Shown here: piece after piece, positions 34,991 to 54,806 of the stretch | Numbering within the stretch: position 1 is the first letter of the stretch | Layout: each line of letters opens with the position of its first letter | From: Datnioides undecimradiatus | Taxonomy: Eukaryota; Chordata; Actinopteri; Lobotiformes; Datnioididae | NCBI GenBank assembly: GCA_008933995.1 | Contig: WARS01000016.1 | Coordinates: 9,007,848-9,071,847 of the forward strand | Direction: 5' to 3' | Length of the DNA: 64,000 nucleotides | Notes under the pieces: generated by a model | Database searches by the model: none | Seen by the model: only the letters and a program-made list of their open reading frames with translations | Told to the model about the DNA's origin: nothing | Program-made: the position numbers and the translations under genes

Positions 34991-35895
34991 CACGGTAAGT
35001 CATCCAATAGAACTCATCATAAATCGTTTTTGGGTCTTGATGAAATTAGATTATATTTTTTAAGTCGTTTTTTTTTTTTTTGCCACGGCGACGTAACACT
35101 GACTGCGTTTTTCTATTTAACATGCTATGTCAGGAAAACGGATTTAAGGTAAAACAAGTCAACGTTGACTTTATGTTTCACACAAGACACAAACACCAGT
35201 TTCCTGGGTTTGTGTGACCCATTCATCCACCCCAGACTTCTACATTAGCAAACCTTGTTGCCTTTTACACTATGTCACATGACATATTTATCTCTTACAT
35301 TCTTGCGTAAAATGAGGCGCGAAAAGAAAAAAAAAACCAACACAGCAGTGCGATAACGCCTGAAAAATCTTTTGAAAGAGACGTTTTAGATTCATGTGCC
35401 ATGGTGAGACCACCATGGTGTTCAGTGAACTTGTCACCAGCCTGGTGAGTCATGCTATCAACATGCAATATGGGTAACATGCTTTTTAATGACTGACACT
35501 TGCCATTGTAGATTTGAATGCTTTTTGTCACAACTTAATGAATGATTTACTAATATTTGTTCCTGCAAATATGACGACATGAGAAAGTACCAGAGTTATG
35601 ACATGAATGATTTACTAAGGTTTATAACTGCAGACTTGATGGCTCATTCAAGAGTGACAAACTCATTTTGCATCTTCCCGGTGAATTAAAGAGCCAGTGA
35701 AAAGACACTTTGACAGCTGACAAATGTTATCTTTAATATTTAGAATGAACATTATTTTCATTTGATTGTATTGGTCGCAACCATATCACGTCACTTTTGG
35801 CAATAAAAAATAAGAGTACTGTCAAATTATTCCTTTAATGTTGTAGGCTAATGTCGAAACTAATTTCCCCTCCTCTACCTGTTAAGTGAGCAGAC

Positions 35896-36411
35896 ATGCT
35901 GGTTCCACAGCTTCTCTTTGAGACTCTGGAGGAGCTGATCGATAATGACCTGAAAACATTCAAGTTTTACCTCTCGATGGAAGTCCTTGCAAACTGCAGA
36001 CCAATCCCGAAGTCCCGTCTGCACTCAGCCTCTCGGACAGAAACTGTGACTCACATGATAGAGAGCTATGGAGAGGAGTTGGCTGTGAACATCACCATTG
36101 CGATTCTGATGAAGATGAGCTTCAGACGTACTGCGAATGACTTGCAGAGCAGATATGCAGGTGCAGTGGATGTCATGAACCAAACTCAGTTGCTTTCCAG
36201 TTTGTTTGCCTTTTTAGACGTATCATTTGTGACTCTTTTCATCTGGATCTTTCCATCTGCAGAGGGAAGAACAGCGACAACGTCCATCTCCTCCTCTGCT
36301 GCAGCACCTGTTGCTGCTGCAGCCATAATGGCTCAGCAAGGAAGTGTGATCATCGCACCAGCGATCACTGGCAGCACAACTGGATCACTAAATATAACAA
36401 TCAAGAAATAA
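35896..36411 (+). CDS. PYD-tail protein 2
   Basis: Coding exons 35896-36160 (265 nt) and 36263-36411 give 137 aa. An acceptor (TAAGTGAGCAG) sits 2 nt before the ATG, implying an upstream leader exon. The PYD reads MLVPQLLFETLEELIDNDLK, later MIESYGEELAVNITIAILMK. The tail is Ser/Ala-rich and ends SVIIAPAITGSTTGSLNI followed by TIKK. The 102-nt intron is in frame and free of stops, so intron retention would give a 171-aa form carrying an inserted hydrophobic segment (LLSSLFAFLDVSFVTLFIWI). It is a tandem paralogue of the genes at 32,965 and 39,026. By family it should take part in PYD filament assembly; the role of the tail is unknown. A likely poly(A) signal is AATAAA at 36822-36827. Confidence 0.83.
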   Translation: MLVPQLLFETLEELIDNDLKTFKFYLSMEVLANCRPIPKSRLHSASRTETVTHMIESYGEELAVNITIAILMKMSFRRTANDLQSRYAGAVDVMNQTQLLSSLFAFLDVSFVTLFIWIFPSAEGRTATTSISSSAAAPVAAAAIMAQQGSVIIAPAITGSTTGSLNITIKK

Positions 36412-39010
36412 ACTCATGTAGTACTGTTTTTAACAACATCTGCAAGCCAGTCACAAGCACATATTTTAAGTCATAACCTTACTTATGATATATGTATTTT
36501 ATAAGATTACAACTTTAGTGTAATGTCATTGGAGTTGTAGTTGTTTACAAATGAGGCAATAATTAATGATTGTATTTGTTTCATACAAACAGGCTTAAAG
36601 TAAAGTAAAGTTTATGATCTTTGGCATATATTTCTTTCATCTGGTGCTGATTTTAAGTCTCAAAGAGCAAGTTCAAGTGTAAAGATGACCAATACAGTGA
36701 CATGACACCATGTATTGGTGGGAAATAATTTGTGGTGTTTTTAGACTCAATAGTTAACATTACATATGAATAGATTTATTATTTTAAAATCTGCATTAAA
36801 AAATATGTGGTTCATTTTCTAAATAAACATCAACAAAACAACCAGTGTAGTCTGTTTTAACACTACTGTAGATTTTCATTAGGTATCTGTATTCCCACTG
36901 TGCCCACTGTGATTTTTCTAGAATAGAAAATAATGAAAATTACTGGAATAAAAAAAAATGTGTTTTAAAGCGTTACGTGGTAAAGAGGTCAGTCCTGTGC
37001 AGGAAAGGCTGATTCGACTAATGCAGAACAGCACAGGCATTGCCAGTAACATTAACATGACTGTGTTCTATCCTAATATCACAGTAAGCCACATAAATTG
37101 AGTTTACTCTGCCTTGACTACTTTCACTCTCTTTAAAAATTATCTTCACTGGAAAATGTCTGTCAACAATCTGTCTTTTACAACTGAAACGCAGTTGATT
37201 GAACTAATCCTGTGTGACTGTTGGTCCTGGTCTTGCATAAGGTGCTTGTCATCCCCAGTGTGTATCAGCAGGTGGAGCTGGGGAACACACTGATGTGACA
37301 TCCCCTCTGAACCAGAAGTTTTCAGATCAATAAAGAGCAAAGCTACAGCGTGGAACAACTGCAACAAGATCTGATTCTTCAAAAACTGATATTAAGTAAG
37401 TCCAATTCAATAACCAGTTAAAGCAGTGACTGTGAAGATGAAGAGATTGTACTTCAATCACTTCAATATTTTGCAGTGATTTTCCAGTAAACAGTTTTAG
37501 ATATTCATTCATTTTTTTTTATCCGTACAGTTAGATGGCTGCTATACTTAAATATACCAGGCTTCATATTTATTTTTTTTTTCACAAACACAAGTTATCT
37601 ACATACAGATATTTCTTTATTTTTCTTTATATTTCCAACATTTCTTTATTTATTCTTCATATTTCCTATATATATTTTTTTAGAACAGAAGAAAAGATTA
37701 GATGAATATTTAACAAAATTTAAAACTGCACTGTACAGTAGCTCAGCTCACAAATATTTTGCAATATGCCTCTGTCGCAGAAATATAACTTTGGAAAACT
37801 GTCCTTTCAAAGGGAATTTAAGTGCTTACGCTGCTGATCAAACACAGTGGAATTTCCTGGAAAAAACTTATATTGTACAAGGAGAGACATGGTTGGATGT
37901 AAGTGTCATTTTCTTGTGGGAAAGCACTTAATGTGGTTAGCATAGATACCTTGTCTCGCACGCAACTGTAATGATGTAAGTGTTTTTATGTCAGCCCTCT
38001 GGTCAGTCTTTCTCTGAAACATGTGACTGGAACCTGCATACGTGGTTGTGGTTTGCAGTTGTTCCTACTAAGCAGATTTAATTTAGAAACTAAAAGTGCC
38101 AACAAATTCACACAAACTCATTAGCTTTACTTCTGTCTGGGCGTCTGTGTGGTTACTGGAGCAGCTACTGTTGACTTGAAAAATTATATTATGTAAGTAT
38201 AAAATTCTCTTACTCATATTCATTATCAGCATAGCTTGACGCATCCTAAAGGCGTTGATGGTGAAGTGAATTTACTTTGGTTTGTTTTCTTTAAATTGGC
38301 GATTGATCATTTAAAAATCGTATTACCCTGCTCGTGTCAAATCTTAAATGAAGCTTAAAAAAGGTTTTACAGTCGTGTATGTGTCTGTGTACACGATGCA
38401 CACATGTAACAAAAATGCAACAAGTGTGGTGGCGTATTTTTGAGCCTGTATAGCCTGTATGGGAGAGAAAGCAGCATGCTAAAATGAAGACCTTTTATTG
38501 ACTACTAGTATTCATTTTAATATGAAAAAGATATTATATTATGGTTATAAGGTTCTGTTGAAAAGATAATGCAGGTACAGCTGAAAACTTGAAAACATAA
38601 CGTCTCTCTTCACGCACAGAACTCTGTTCAACAAAAAAATTAATTCTTGAAGTCTCCATATCTAACGATCAAAAACTGAAGACGGATATTAATAATGCAG
38701 CGATATTGTAGAGGTGACTATTGGTGCTTTCACAGAATATTTATGCATGAATTTTTTGATAAATAATCATCAGCAAAGTGGATAAAATGATGAAATGAGT
38801 AGAGACGAATGACAGAACAGGTTTAACAGTCGGGTAAGTTCAGGAAATCACGTAACTTTACTGTAAATGATATTACGATTACACCCAAAATCTAAGACAA
38901 TATCTAGTTGTACATTCCTTTATCAATATCGTATTGATGTAGTGCCCAGCCCTCAACACTCAATAAATTGCAGGCCAATCTGCAAACTGAAAGCTTGTTT
39001 TCTTTCCTCT
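36412..39010 (+). other. Intergenic DNA between PYD genes 2 and 3
   Basis: Leader-exon donors for the third gene could be TAT|GTAAGT near 38,193 or ATTAA|GTAAGT near 37,397. An imperfect ISRE-like motif, GAAACTAAAAG, lies at 38086-38096. No complete additional gene is seen; a short tail-like open stretch near 37,000 is discussed separately. Confidence 0.4.
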
Positions 39011-39025
39011 GTTCAGAGATCAGAA

Positions 39026-39596
39026 ATGCAGGTTTCACTTTTGATCTTAAACACTCTGGATGAGCTGGGTGCTGATGACTTCAAGAGGTTTCGGTGGAAT
39101 CTCACTCAGCCAGTGCTAGACAAGTGTCAGCCCATCCCTAAGGGCTATCTGGAGAGGGCAGACCGGCAGGACACTGTCAGTAAGATGATCGACAGCTATG
39201 GTGAAGAATCAGCAGTGAACATAACCGTTGAAATCCTGAAGAGGATGAACCACAACAACGCTGCGGAAAAATTAAAGCAAGCATGTGCAGGTGGGATAGA
39301 TCATCAGCTACCAGATAATGAAAGTGCTTTACCTTTGTTTTGCAGTTTCTCTCAAGCTTCAATCTTAAGTTTAATTGTGCAAAATTATTCTGTTTTTTTT
39401 CTGTCTGTCATCCCCAGGGCGACCAGCAGCTGCACAAAACTCCCTTCCGACACCTTCCTCCACTTCCTCTTCTTCTGCTTTGACCCCTGCTGACGGTGCC
39501 ACAGTTTGTGCCCAGGGCAGAAGTGTTATCGTGGCACCCAACATCCAAGGCACCAGCTCTGGTGTATCAATCAATATGAACATAAATACACAGTAA
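39026..39596 (+). CDS. PYD-tail protein 3
   Basis: Coding exons 39026-39290 (265 nt) and 39418-39596 give 147 aa. The acceptor CCTCTGTTCAG lies 9 nt upstream of the ATG, so a leader exon again precedes it. The upstream open frame from 38,867 is intronic and was not used as the start. The PYD reads SLLILNTLDELGADDFKRF, then KMIDSYGEESAVNITVEILK. The tail is Ser/Thr/Pro/Ala-rich and ends SVIVAPNIQGTSSGVSINM followed by NINTQ, alignable with paralogue 2. AATAAA near 39,764 is a likely poly(A) signal. It shares exon lengths, phase-1 intron and orientation with the two upstream copies, so the trio arose by tandem duplication. Confidence 0.83.
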
Positions 39597-39769
39597 CTGA
39601 CTGTAGATTTGTTGATGTTGAATGATTTACCACGTCATTAAAAGTTTAACCAAATCATTTATATTGCTTAACTGAAGGTGTAATAATAGTGACATAATCA
39701 CAGTGAGGTGAAGTGCTTATCACAAGCCACTGTGCCACCTCGTTTCGATCATTTCATCACAAAAATAAA

Positions 39770-41445
39770 ACAGGAAGTAAACTCGAGCAGAACATGTGCT
39801 GTTTTCTACTTCCTCATACTTTGGACAAGTTTTTCTCTTCTGTCAAGTAGTTTCTGAATTAATCTTGCAAATTTGAATCTCAGAGCCTTAGCACTTTCTA
39901 TATTGTTTTATTTCTGATGAATCTCAAAGATATTTTTTCACAGCAGCAGTTTTTTAAGAGCAGCAGGAAAAGCACAGGCAAGACTAATCACATTGATGAT
40001 GGTTCAGTGAAGCAATTAATGATGCTAATAGTTCCACTTATGTTTGTCTAGTCAAGAATTTGCTCTATAAAGGATATTTTTAAGTATTAGTTACATATTT
40101 TCTATGTGGGCAAGTCAGAAACTATCACCCAGATTTTGCCATCTGTGGCCTCATTGGTGTTGCTCTTTGGTTTTGGTTTTACAGACAGTTTTTGATTTTT
40201 GGCAGATGTTTTTTTTTTTTGTGAAAAAATAAAAAATTGAACACAGACGAATTAAAGCTAGTGGTTAGATGGCGAACATGTTAGAGCATGTAGCATCTAA
40301 AGAACCAAAAGAGAGCAGAAAGAAAGAAAACTGACTCAAATTCAGCAGTTGGCCAGAAACATGAATATGCCATAAAGCTCTGTGTCTGTGTCGATACAAG
40401 TGAAAGCAGGTGCTTATTAAAAAGTTAGCCAAGGCTGTCCTGAAATAGACTATGCCAGTGTTGTCACTATGTTTGTTTATTTAACTGCTCGTTTCCACTT
40501 CCCTTAAAATTGGTTATTACACATGTAAAATTATAAATAAACTGGTAGATTTTTTGCTTTGACTCTCTAGATTTATTTTATCGTTTAGCAGTTTTGTTTT
40601 TGTCTGGTTGGTTTTGGTTGGTTTCTATTTTCGGCTGGTTTCTATTTTCTCATTTTGTAAATATTGGCACTGTGGATGTGAGGTTTGGCATAAAAGTAAA
40701 GTAAGAAGTAGTTTGGAGTTAGCCAGTATGCTTTTTTCATTAATTAAATCACCGATTGAAGGAAAATAACTTGAGTTCCACGTGTCAATCATGTTCATGA
40801 TATCTGCATACATGGCAACCCGGCGAGTTCATCCGACGTGGAGGGTCATTCGCGTGACGTGACACTTCCAGCCGGAAGCTCACTGAGAAAAAAGCTGAAC
40901 CATGTGACCAATTCCAAGGCAAATAGCTCAAGGTACAGTAGAGGCTGTGGAAGTGGAAAAACGCGGATGTTTGACAGGCAGTTAGCACCAGATTGTCGAC
41001 AATTCGTGCAGAGAGCTTTTTAAAAATAACATTTCTCCTGCTTTTGTCGATGTTGCTCCTCTGTGTCGCCTTTGGGATCGCGTCTTTGGCAGTAGACCGG
41101 ATGTAAGCCTGCAGCGGGTGACGGATCTGTCCGCACCTTCTCAATGTTTTGTTCGTGGATTCAAGACCAGGAAGCTAGAGTTTGTCATCTACAAGCTAGC
41201 TGTTACCTTTCGCGATGAAAACACAAAAGAATCGGAAAACATAGCCTTAAATTCTCTAAATTGGCATCAAACGACGCCATTAAAGGCCCGATACGCTAGA
41301 TTGAAGCATTAACATCAGTGTAACTCGCGCCGTATCCTAATAAGACTACTAGCTAGCTCGTTAGTTAGCCATCTGGTAAGATTGTCGCTCGCTAACATTA
41401 GCAGTTAGTTAACGCTACCGTTAGCAAGTTGGTAACTGCCCGGTG
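39770..41445 (+). other. Intergenic DNA and gpr108 promoter/5'UTR
   Basis: AT-rich intergenic DNA up to about 40,800 gives way to CpG-containing sequence (40,800-41,445) just before the gpr108 start codon, which likely holds the promoter. A possible donor (CGGAT|GTAAGC near 41,102) might mark a noncoding upstream exon. The open frames here are not protein-like. Confidence 0.4.
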
Positions 41446-49689
<8,244 letters not shown>

Positions 49690-50017
49690 GCAGGAAGCTG
49701 CGTTGTCCCCAGGGCGAAACGTGGAGCCCACTAAACATCCCCAGGCTAGCTGGTACAGAGGGGTGCACAAGGACCAAGGCTCCCCTCCCCCAATGACAGC
49801 TCTCCTATTTGAAACACTTAAAGTGGTTGCAGTGGTCGTGGCCACTGTTTGGCTATGCAAAAAAAAGAAAAAGGAAAAAAAAATAGACTAACTTTGTTGG
49901 ACTGTCTTCACTTCCACCGAACACCTCCACCCAGAAACTCTGAAAGGTTTCAGAAGGAGGCGGGCTCCTGCAACAAATATGGGTGGAGATCTGGAAAGGA
50001 GCTCTGAAGTTCTTTAG

Positions 50018-50030
50018 TTCTCTCTCTCTC

Positions 50031-50062
<32 letters not shown>

Positions 50063-50097
50063 CCTCTCCCTCCCTCTCTCTCTCTCGCTCTCTCTCC
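50018..50097. repeat. (CT)n microsatellite
   Basis: About 80 nt of CT repeat, interrupted by CG and CCC variants. Confidence 0.9.
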
Positions 50098-50207
50098 AAA
50101 GATAATTATTGTTTTAGAGAAAGACTTGCTTTCCATTGTGTTTATATCAGCTATTTAAAACGGTACTTTTGCCTCTTAGCTGTACTCTTTCGTTGTGATG
50201 TAAGTAC

Positions 50208-50235
50208 ACGTGTGTGTGTGTGTGTGTGTGTGTGA
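50208..50235. repeat. (GT)n microsatellite
   Basis: A short GT run within the probable gpr108 3'UTR. Confidence 0.85.
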
Positions 50236-52280
50236 GTGAATGTGAACGTGAGACAACACAAGATTTGAACACAAAGGTTTTTTTGTTGTTTTCTTCCCTT
50301 TGGAGATAGTGGCCCACACTCAGGTAAAAGGCTAATCAGTATATATTTAAATTTTAGGCAACAGGCTTATTCTCCTTCCCACTTTTCAGGGCTCGATAAT
50401 GTCCCATCAGTTGTCCTCCAACTTTAATACACAGAACAGCACACATTACCTTTTTTCTCATATTTTTGATTTGTATATTGAAATATATGGTTGTAAGAGC
50501 TTGTATATTTCAATATATTCCCTTAGTGCATATTGAAATAATTTATTTCAGTATTATTGTTTGTGTTGGAGAGGTAAGGGCTCCTCCCAGTCCGTCACAT
50601 GGACCGCTGCTGTAATTTAGTGCTTTAGTGGTTAAGGTCAACTTCACAGTCTCTGTGAATTCAGCTCAGATGCTGACGTGTGGACCTCCTAATAAAAAGG
50701 TTTATGGATCAGTCTCCAAAAACCAGAGAAGTCACTCCACTTGTGTTCAACTTTGGCCTTCTTAGTTTTTACTTTTTTATTTTTCTTTGTTGTTTTTGGC
50801 CATGCTGTGCCAGGCTGGGCAGAAAAGTGACCTAACTGATCCTTTTTTGAACTTGTCTGCTTTTGGTTTAACCTTCTTGCTCTTGATGTGAAGCTTATTT
50901 TATTAATTAACGAATTATTGGTGAAAGTTGAGATTCGCGTGCAGCCATGCGGGGGGGAGGGGGGCATGGACGGCCGTTTGTAAATAATTTACAGAGGAAG
51001 ACTGTTGATGCAAAAGGAGGCACATAACACTTTCGTACGAACTGCTTAGAGGCTTTGTAGAGCGTGCTTCAGTCAGTAATGACACAGATTCAGTTTCAAT
51101 GAGATTTTTTTGATTCCTTTAAATACACAGACAGGAAGAGTAAATGTGTGGAATCAAGGAAAGACTACTGAGAAGCACAGACACTTCTGGACAGGGATGT
51201 CAGGGTTTACAGACTGTTCAGGAGACTGTAAACCATTTGAACATAAAAGCTTCTGTGCTTGTTACAAAGAGCTGATCGATGTCTGTGAATTCACAATAAA
51301 GCTGGTGTTCTGGAAAAGTCTCACAAAGTTGTTTTGTTCATATATTTATGTATAGAACATGAACATGAAGTTCAAAAAGGGGAATATTTACAAGAGGACT
51401 GGTCAGCACTTATTACACTGACTGACACTGACTATTTACCATTCAGTCTCTACTTTGAGCCCCATGAAATTATGATGCCGGGTCCATTAGCCTCTTATCA
51501 TGAGGGACAGGGTGCTACATAAACACTGAACACAGATTGTTTCCCATGAGAACATTTTTTTTTTAAATGAAAAGGGACTGCCTGGTGTTTCTGTGTAAAA
51601 CTGTTTTCTGCTTAATTAAATCATATTTAATACTGTGTGGGGAAGGCTTTTGACTAGTACCGCATAATACAACATAAGAGCAGAGCTGCAGTGATTATTA
51701 TATGAATTGATTGGTCAATTAATAGATAATTATTCAACAGTTATGACAACCTGATGAGTGTTTTATGTAAAAATGGAAACAAATCCAAGACTTCAGCCTT
51801 CTCAAAATGAATATTTTCTTTTTCACTCTTCTAACTGAAGATCTTGATGTCACTTTGGGCTCAGGGGGCTTGTGACCAATTTTTCATGATATTTGAAAGA
51901 CCAAATAATCTGTTTCTGAAGAAAACAATTCATCATTAATAGAAATAGGCGAGGCATCATTAAACTACTAGGCCTCAGTCATTTCCATAGCATATCCACA
52001 TGATTGGAACCCAATGGTAATACAATCTAAAAATGTTTAAGTAAATAGACCCACGAATCCAAAACTGTAGCATGTATTCTAATGTTGTTTGCAAAGATGT
52101 CAAATATAAATAATTTTAGCGTTATTTGTCAAAATATGTAATATCTCAAACACAGTGGTGTGGTCCTTTAAAGTAAACTCTTTAGTAAAGCCTTAATAAT
52201 GTAAACATGGATATTTGGATATTCTATTGTCTCAACCATGCAGAAGAACTGCAGGTCATGAACAGACACATGGAACAATG

Positions 52281-52641
52281 TGGAACTTCATCTCCATCCT
52301 CTCATATTCACGCAGCGTGGCGGTTTAATGATGGCGGATTCCTGCTCGGACTCTCTGATTTGGCTGCTGCAGCGCGCTGGAGGTGAACTCGCCGTAATAA
52401 CAGCAGGCACATATCATCTGTCCGGCGTTGGCCCACTAGTTTGCTGCCTTGTGGCAGCTCAGCCCCTCCCACCCTGCGAGCTTCAGGAGGACGCTGGTCC
52501 TCACTGCAGTCCGCAGCATCCACCGGCGCCCGTCAGAGTGCAGCAGACTGCAGTCTCCATCACACTCCTCCTCCTCCTCCTCCTCCTCCCTGCGCTCCCC
52601 TGGCAGGTGGAAAGGACACGCACACACGCGGGGCCGGGACA
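52281..52641 (+). promoter_or_regulatory. Promoter/5'UTR of the SOUL-like gene
   Basis: A CpG- and GC-richer stretch with a (CTC)n triplet tract at about 52,564-52,590 leads into exon 1, which ends at ACAAT|GTAAGT. A 144-codon open frame crosses it but is not a protein of recognisable type. Confidence 0.45.
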
Positions 52642-54773
52642 ATGTAAGTATCAGCTCTTATATTATAGCTTACCTACATATTACACTAGGGGAGTGTGCG
52701 TAGTTTCTTCATAAATGTTCGACTCTAAATTGTGCCTGTATACGCGACTTTTCTGCGGCGTCATGGGCAGGTAAAGTTGATTTTGCGTCATTGTTTATGG
52801 GCTGTGCGTGCATGCAAATCTCACGTTTTTACTCAACATTTTACCGTCTGCTGCACCACATGTGCAGAAAAACCATCCAATACCGCCAAACACAGCAGCA
52901 GACAGACACGAAACTGAACCGGTTATTGTACTCTGAGAAGATCCATCCAGTCATTAAACAGCCCTACTTTTTCTATGAAGACCTTGTTTGATTGGTTTGA
53001 TCTTTAAATCAGCTGTTTGGTGCTCAGTTAAACAGTCAGAAATGTTTTGCTGAATTATGCTGTAATGAGCCACTGAACGCTGTTCGTCCGTGACCTTAAA
53101 ACGCCTTTGATTTTGATAGAAGGCAGAGCCTGATGATGCAGCACATCTCTCCCTCTCTTTCTCTCTCTCACTCCCCCCTCACTGCGCCGCTCGAAGCACA
53201 GAAACGTGTCCCATTTCATCTCTGCGGCGCACACACCGGATTGCAGCACAGTGGCACGCGCTGTCAAAGCATTTTCATACCCGTCCATCGAGATCAATCT
53301 GGCGATCTTTTCAAAATGTTTTAGACTGCACATTTGGAGGATTTTAAACTTTATTCTCTGGACAGCATCGGCCTGCTGCTCATCTACAACACTCTAATAT
53401 CATTAGAGTATTTTAAATGAAGATGTATGATTTTTTCTTCCTCAGGGCTTTCATCCCAGTCTTGGCCATGTTGGCCTTAGTGGTCTCTGCTGAAGGAAGT
53501 GTTGGGTAAGTCTGTCTCTTCAGATAGATATATTAGATGGCCCAAGGTATGTGGACATCATAACCTTCTACAAATTACATTCCTCAGTTTATCCAAAGTA
53601 ACTTACATATTTTCCATTTTGCCACGTTGGGAGGCCTGTCATGTAGACAGAGAGGTTCGGGCCAGTAACTGTAGGACTGGTGGTTCAGTCCACGGCAGCT
53701 CCTGACACTGAGGGCATTAATCTGCTGCTAACAGAGCATCCTCTTGTCTAGGAAGGTCAGCCACTATGACAGTTACCAGATGATACGTTTGTCTCGCCCC
53801 TCTTTACTTAAATGAGTTGTTGTGTCCTCTGTGCACTGAGAGGAACATCAAGTCTTTAGAGCACATGCTTCTAACTGTTCCAAGGTCAAAGCTGAAAACT
53901 TAAAGCAATCGCTTTTGCTTTTTTCGCTGCACTGTGACCAAACCCAGTGTTTTAATTCCTAAAAAGCCTCTTAAAACCTAATGTGTTTTGTTTTTTCTTG
54001 TTTTAATATACTATCTTTTCTGCCTCCATTTTCCCCATTTCTTCTTCACATGAAGCACTACGTGACTTCTATTTTGAAAAATCCTGAGTGAATAAAGCTT
54101 CTTTGCTGGGGTGACAAGTCCTGGTTCTGGTTCATCACACCCAAAGGTGTTTGACGGTGTTGAGATCAGAGCTCTGTGCAGGCACCAAACTGGGACTTTG
54201 TAGACATCTGCACTGTCATGATGAAACAGAAACAAGTCTTCCCCAAGCTTCAGCCTCAGAGTTGGAAGCAATCTGTAACAGTCTGTAGGCTACAATATCA
54301 TTGTAGGCAGAAAATATCAAAAATATCATTGTAAGCAGTAGCAGCTCAAAATCAGACAACCCTGTTCATACAGTGCAGATAGACCAGAAAATGAATTCTG
54401 ATGTCACTCCGTCACAGGCCGAGCACCAACACCAGCTTTTGCACAGAGTCAAAGGAATGTCTGGAATACGAGCTGGTCTGCAAAACAGATGAATATGAGG
54501 TGAGTGAACTCCAAATCACAAAGCAATATGTAACGTCCAATCAAGCTGTTCTCATTCTTACCATGTACGAATATGTGTGCATGTTAAGGTGCGACACTAC
54601 AGCCCCACTCGCTGGGTGTCAACAGATGCTGAGGCCTATTTCATGGGTGTGGGTGCAGCCATGGCCTTCAGGAGACTTTTCCAGTACATCACTGGAGCCA
54701 ACGAAGGAGGTGAGAGCAGGACAGGGGTGTAAAGTCAGCACTCAAGAAGATGTTCATTTTGTGGGTCTTTTTA

Positions 54774-54806
<33 letters not shown>

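Larger units (their letters stand above)
49690..52280 (+). other. gpr108 3'UTR and intergenic DNA
   Basis: Candidate poly(A) signals are AATAAA at 50691-50696 and 51295-51300; the second would make a 1.6-kb 3'UTR. The stretch contains CT and GT microsatellites. No further gene is seen. Confidence 0.45.

Noticed and set aside
34615-35007. 130-codon minus-strand open frame across the PYD gene 2 promoter
   Set aside because: No recognisable domain; overlaps the inferred leader exon and ISRE of the plus-strand gene.
38867-39025. Upstream extension of PYD protein 3
   Set aside because: Lies before a good splice acceptor 9 nt upstream of the conserved PYD start; intronic read-through.
40785-41144. 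119-codon minus-strand open frame upstream of gpr108
   Set aside because: No domain; lies in the probable gpr108 promoter.
52280-52714. 144-codon plus-strand open frame at the SOUL-like 5' end
   Set aside because: Crosses the exon 1 donor and contains a CTC-repeat-derived Leu run; the split-ATG model explains the exon better.
53625-53710. tRNA-like 'ggtggttcagtcc' phrase
   Set aside because: Only a B-box-like snippet; no cloverleaf can be drawn, and it sits within transposon debris.
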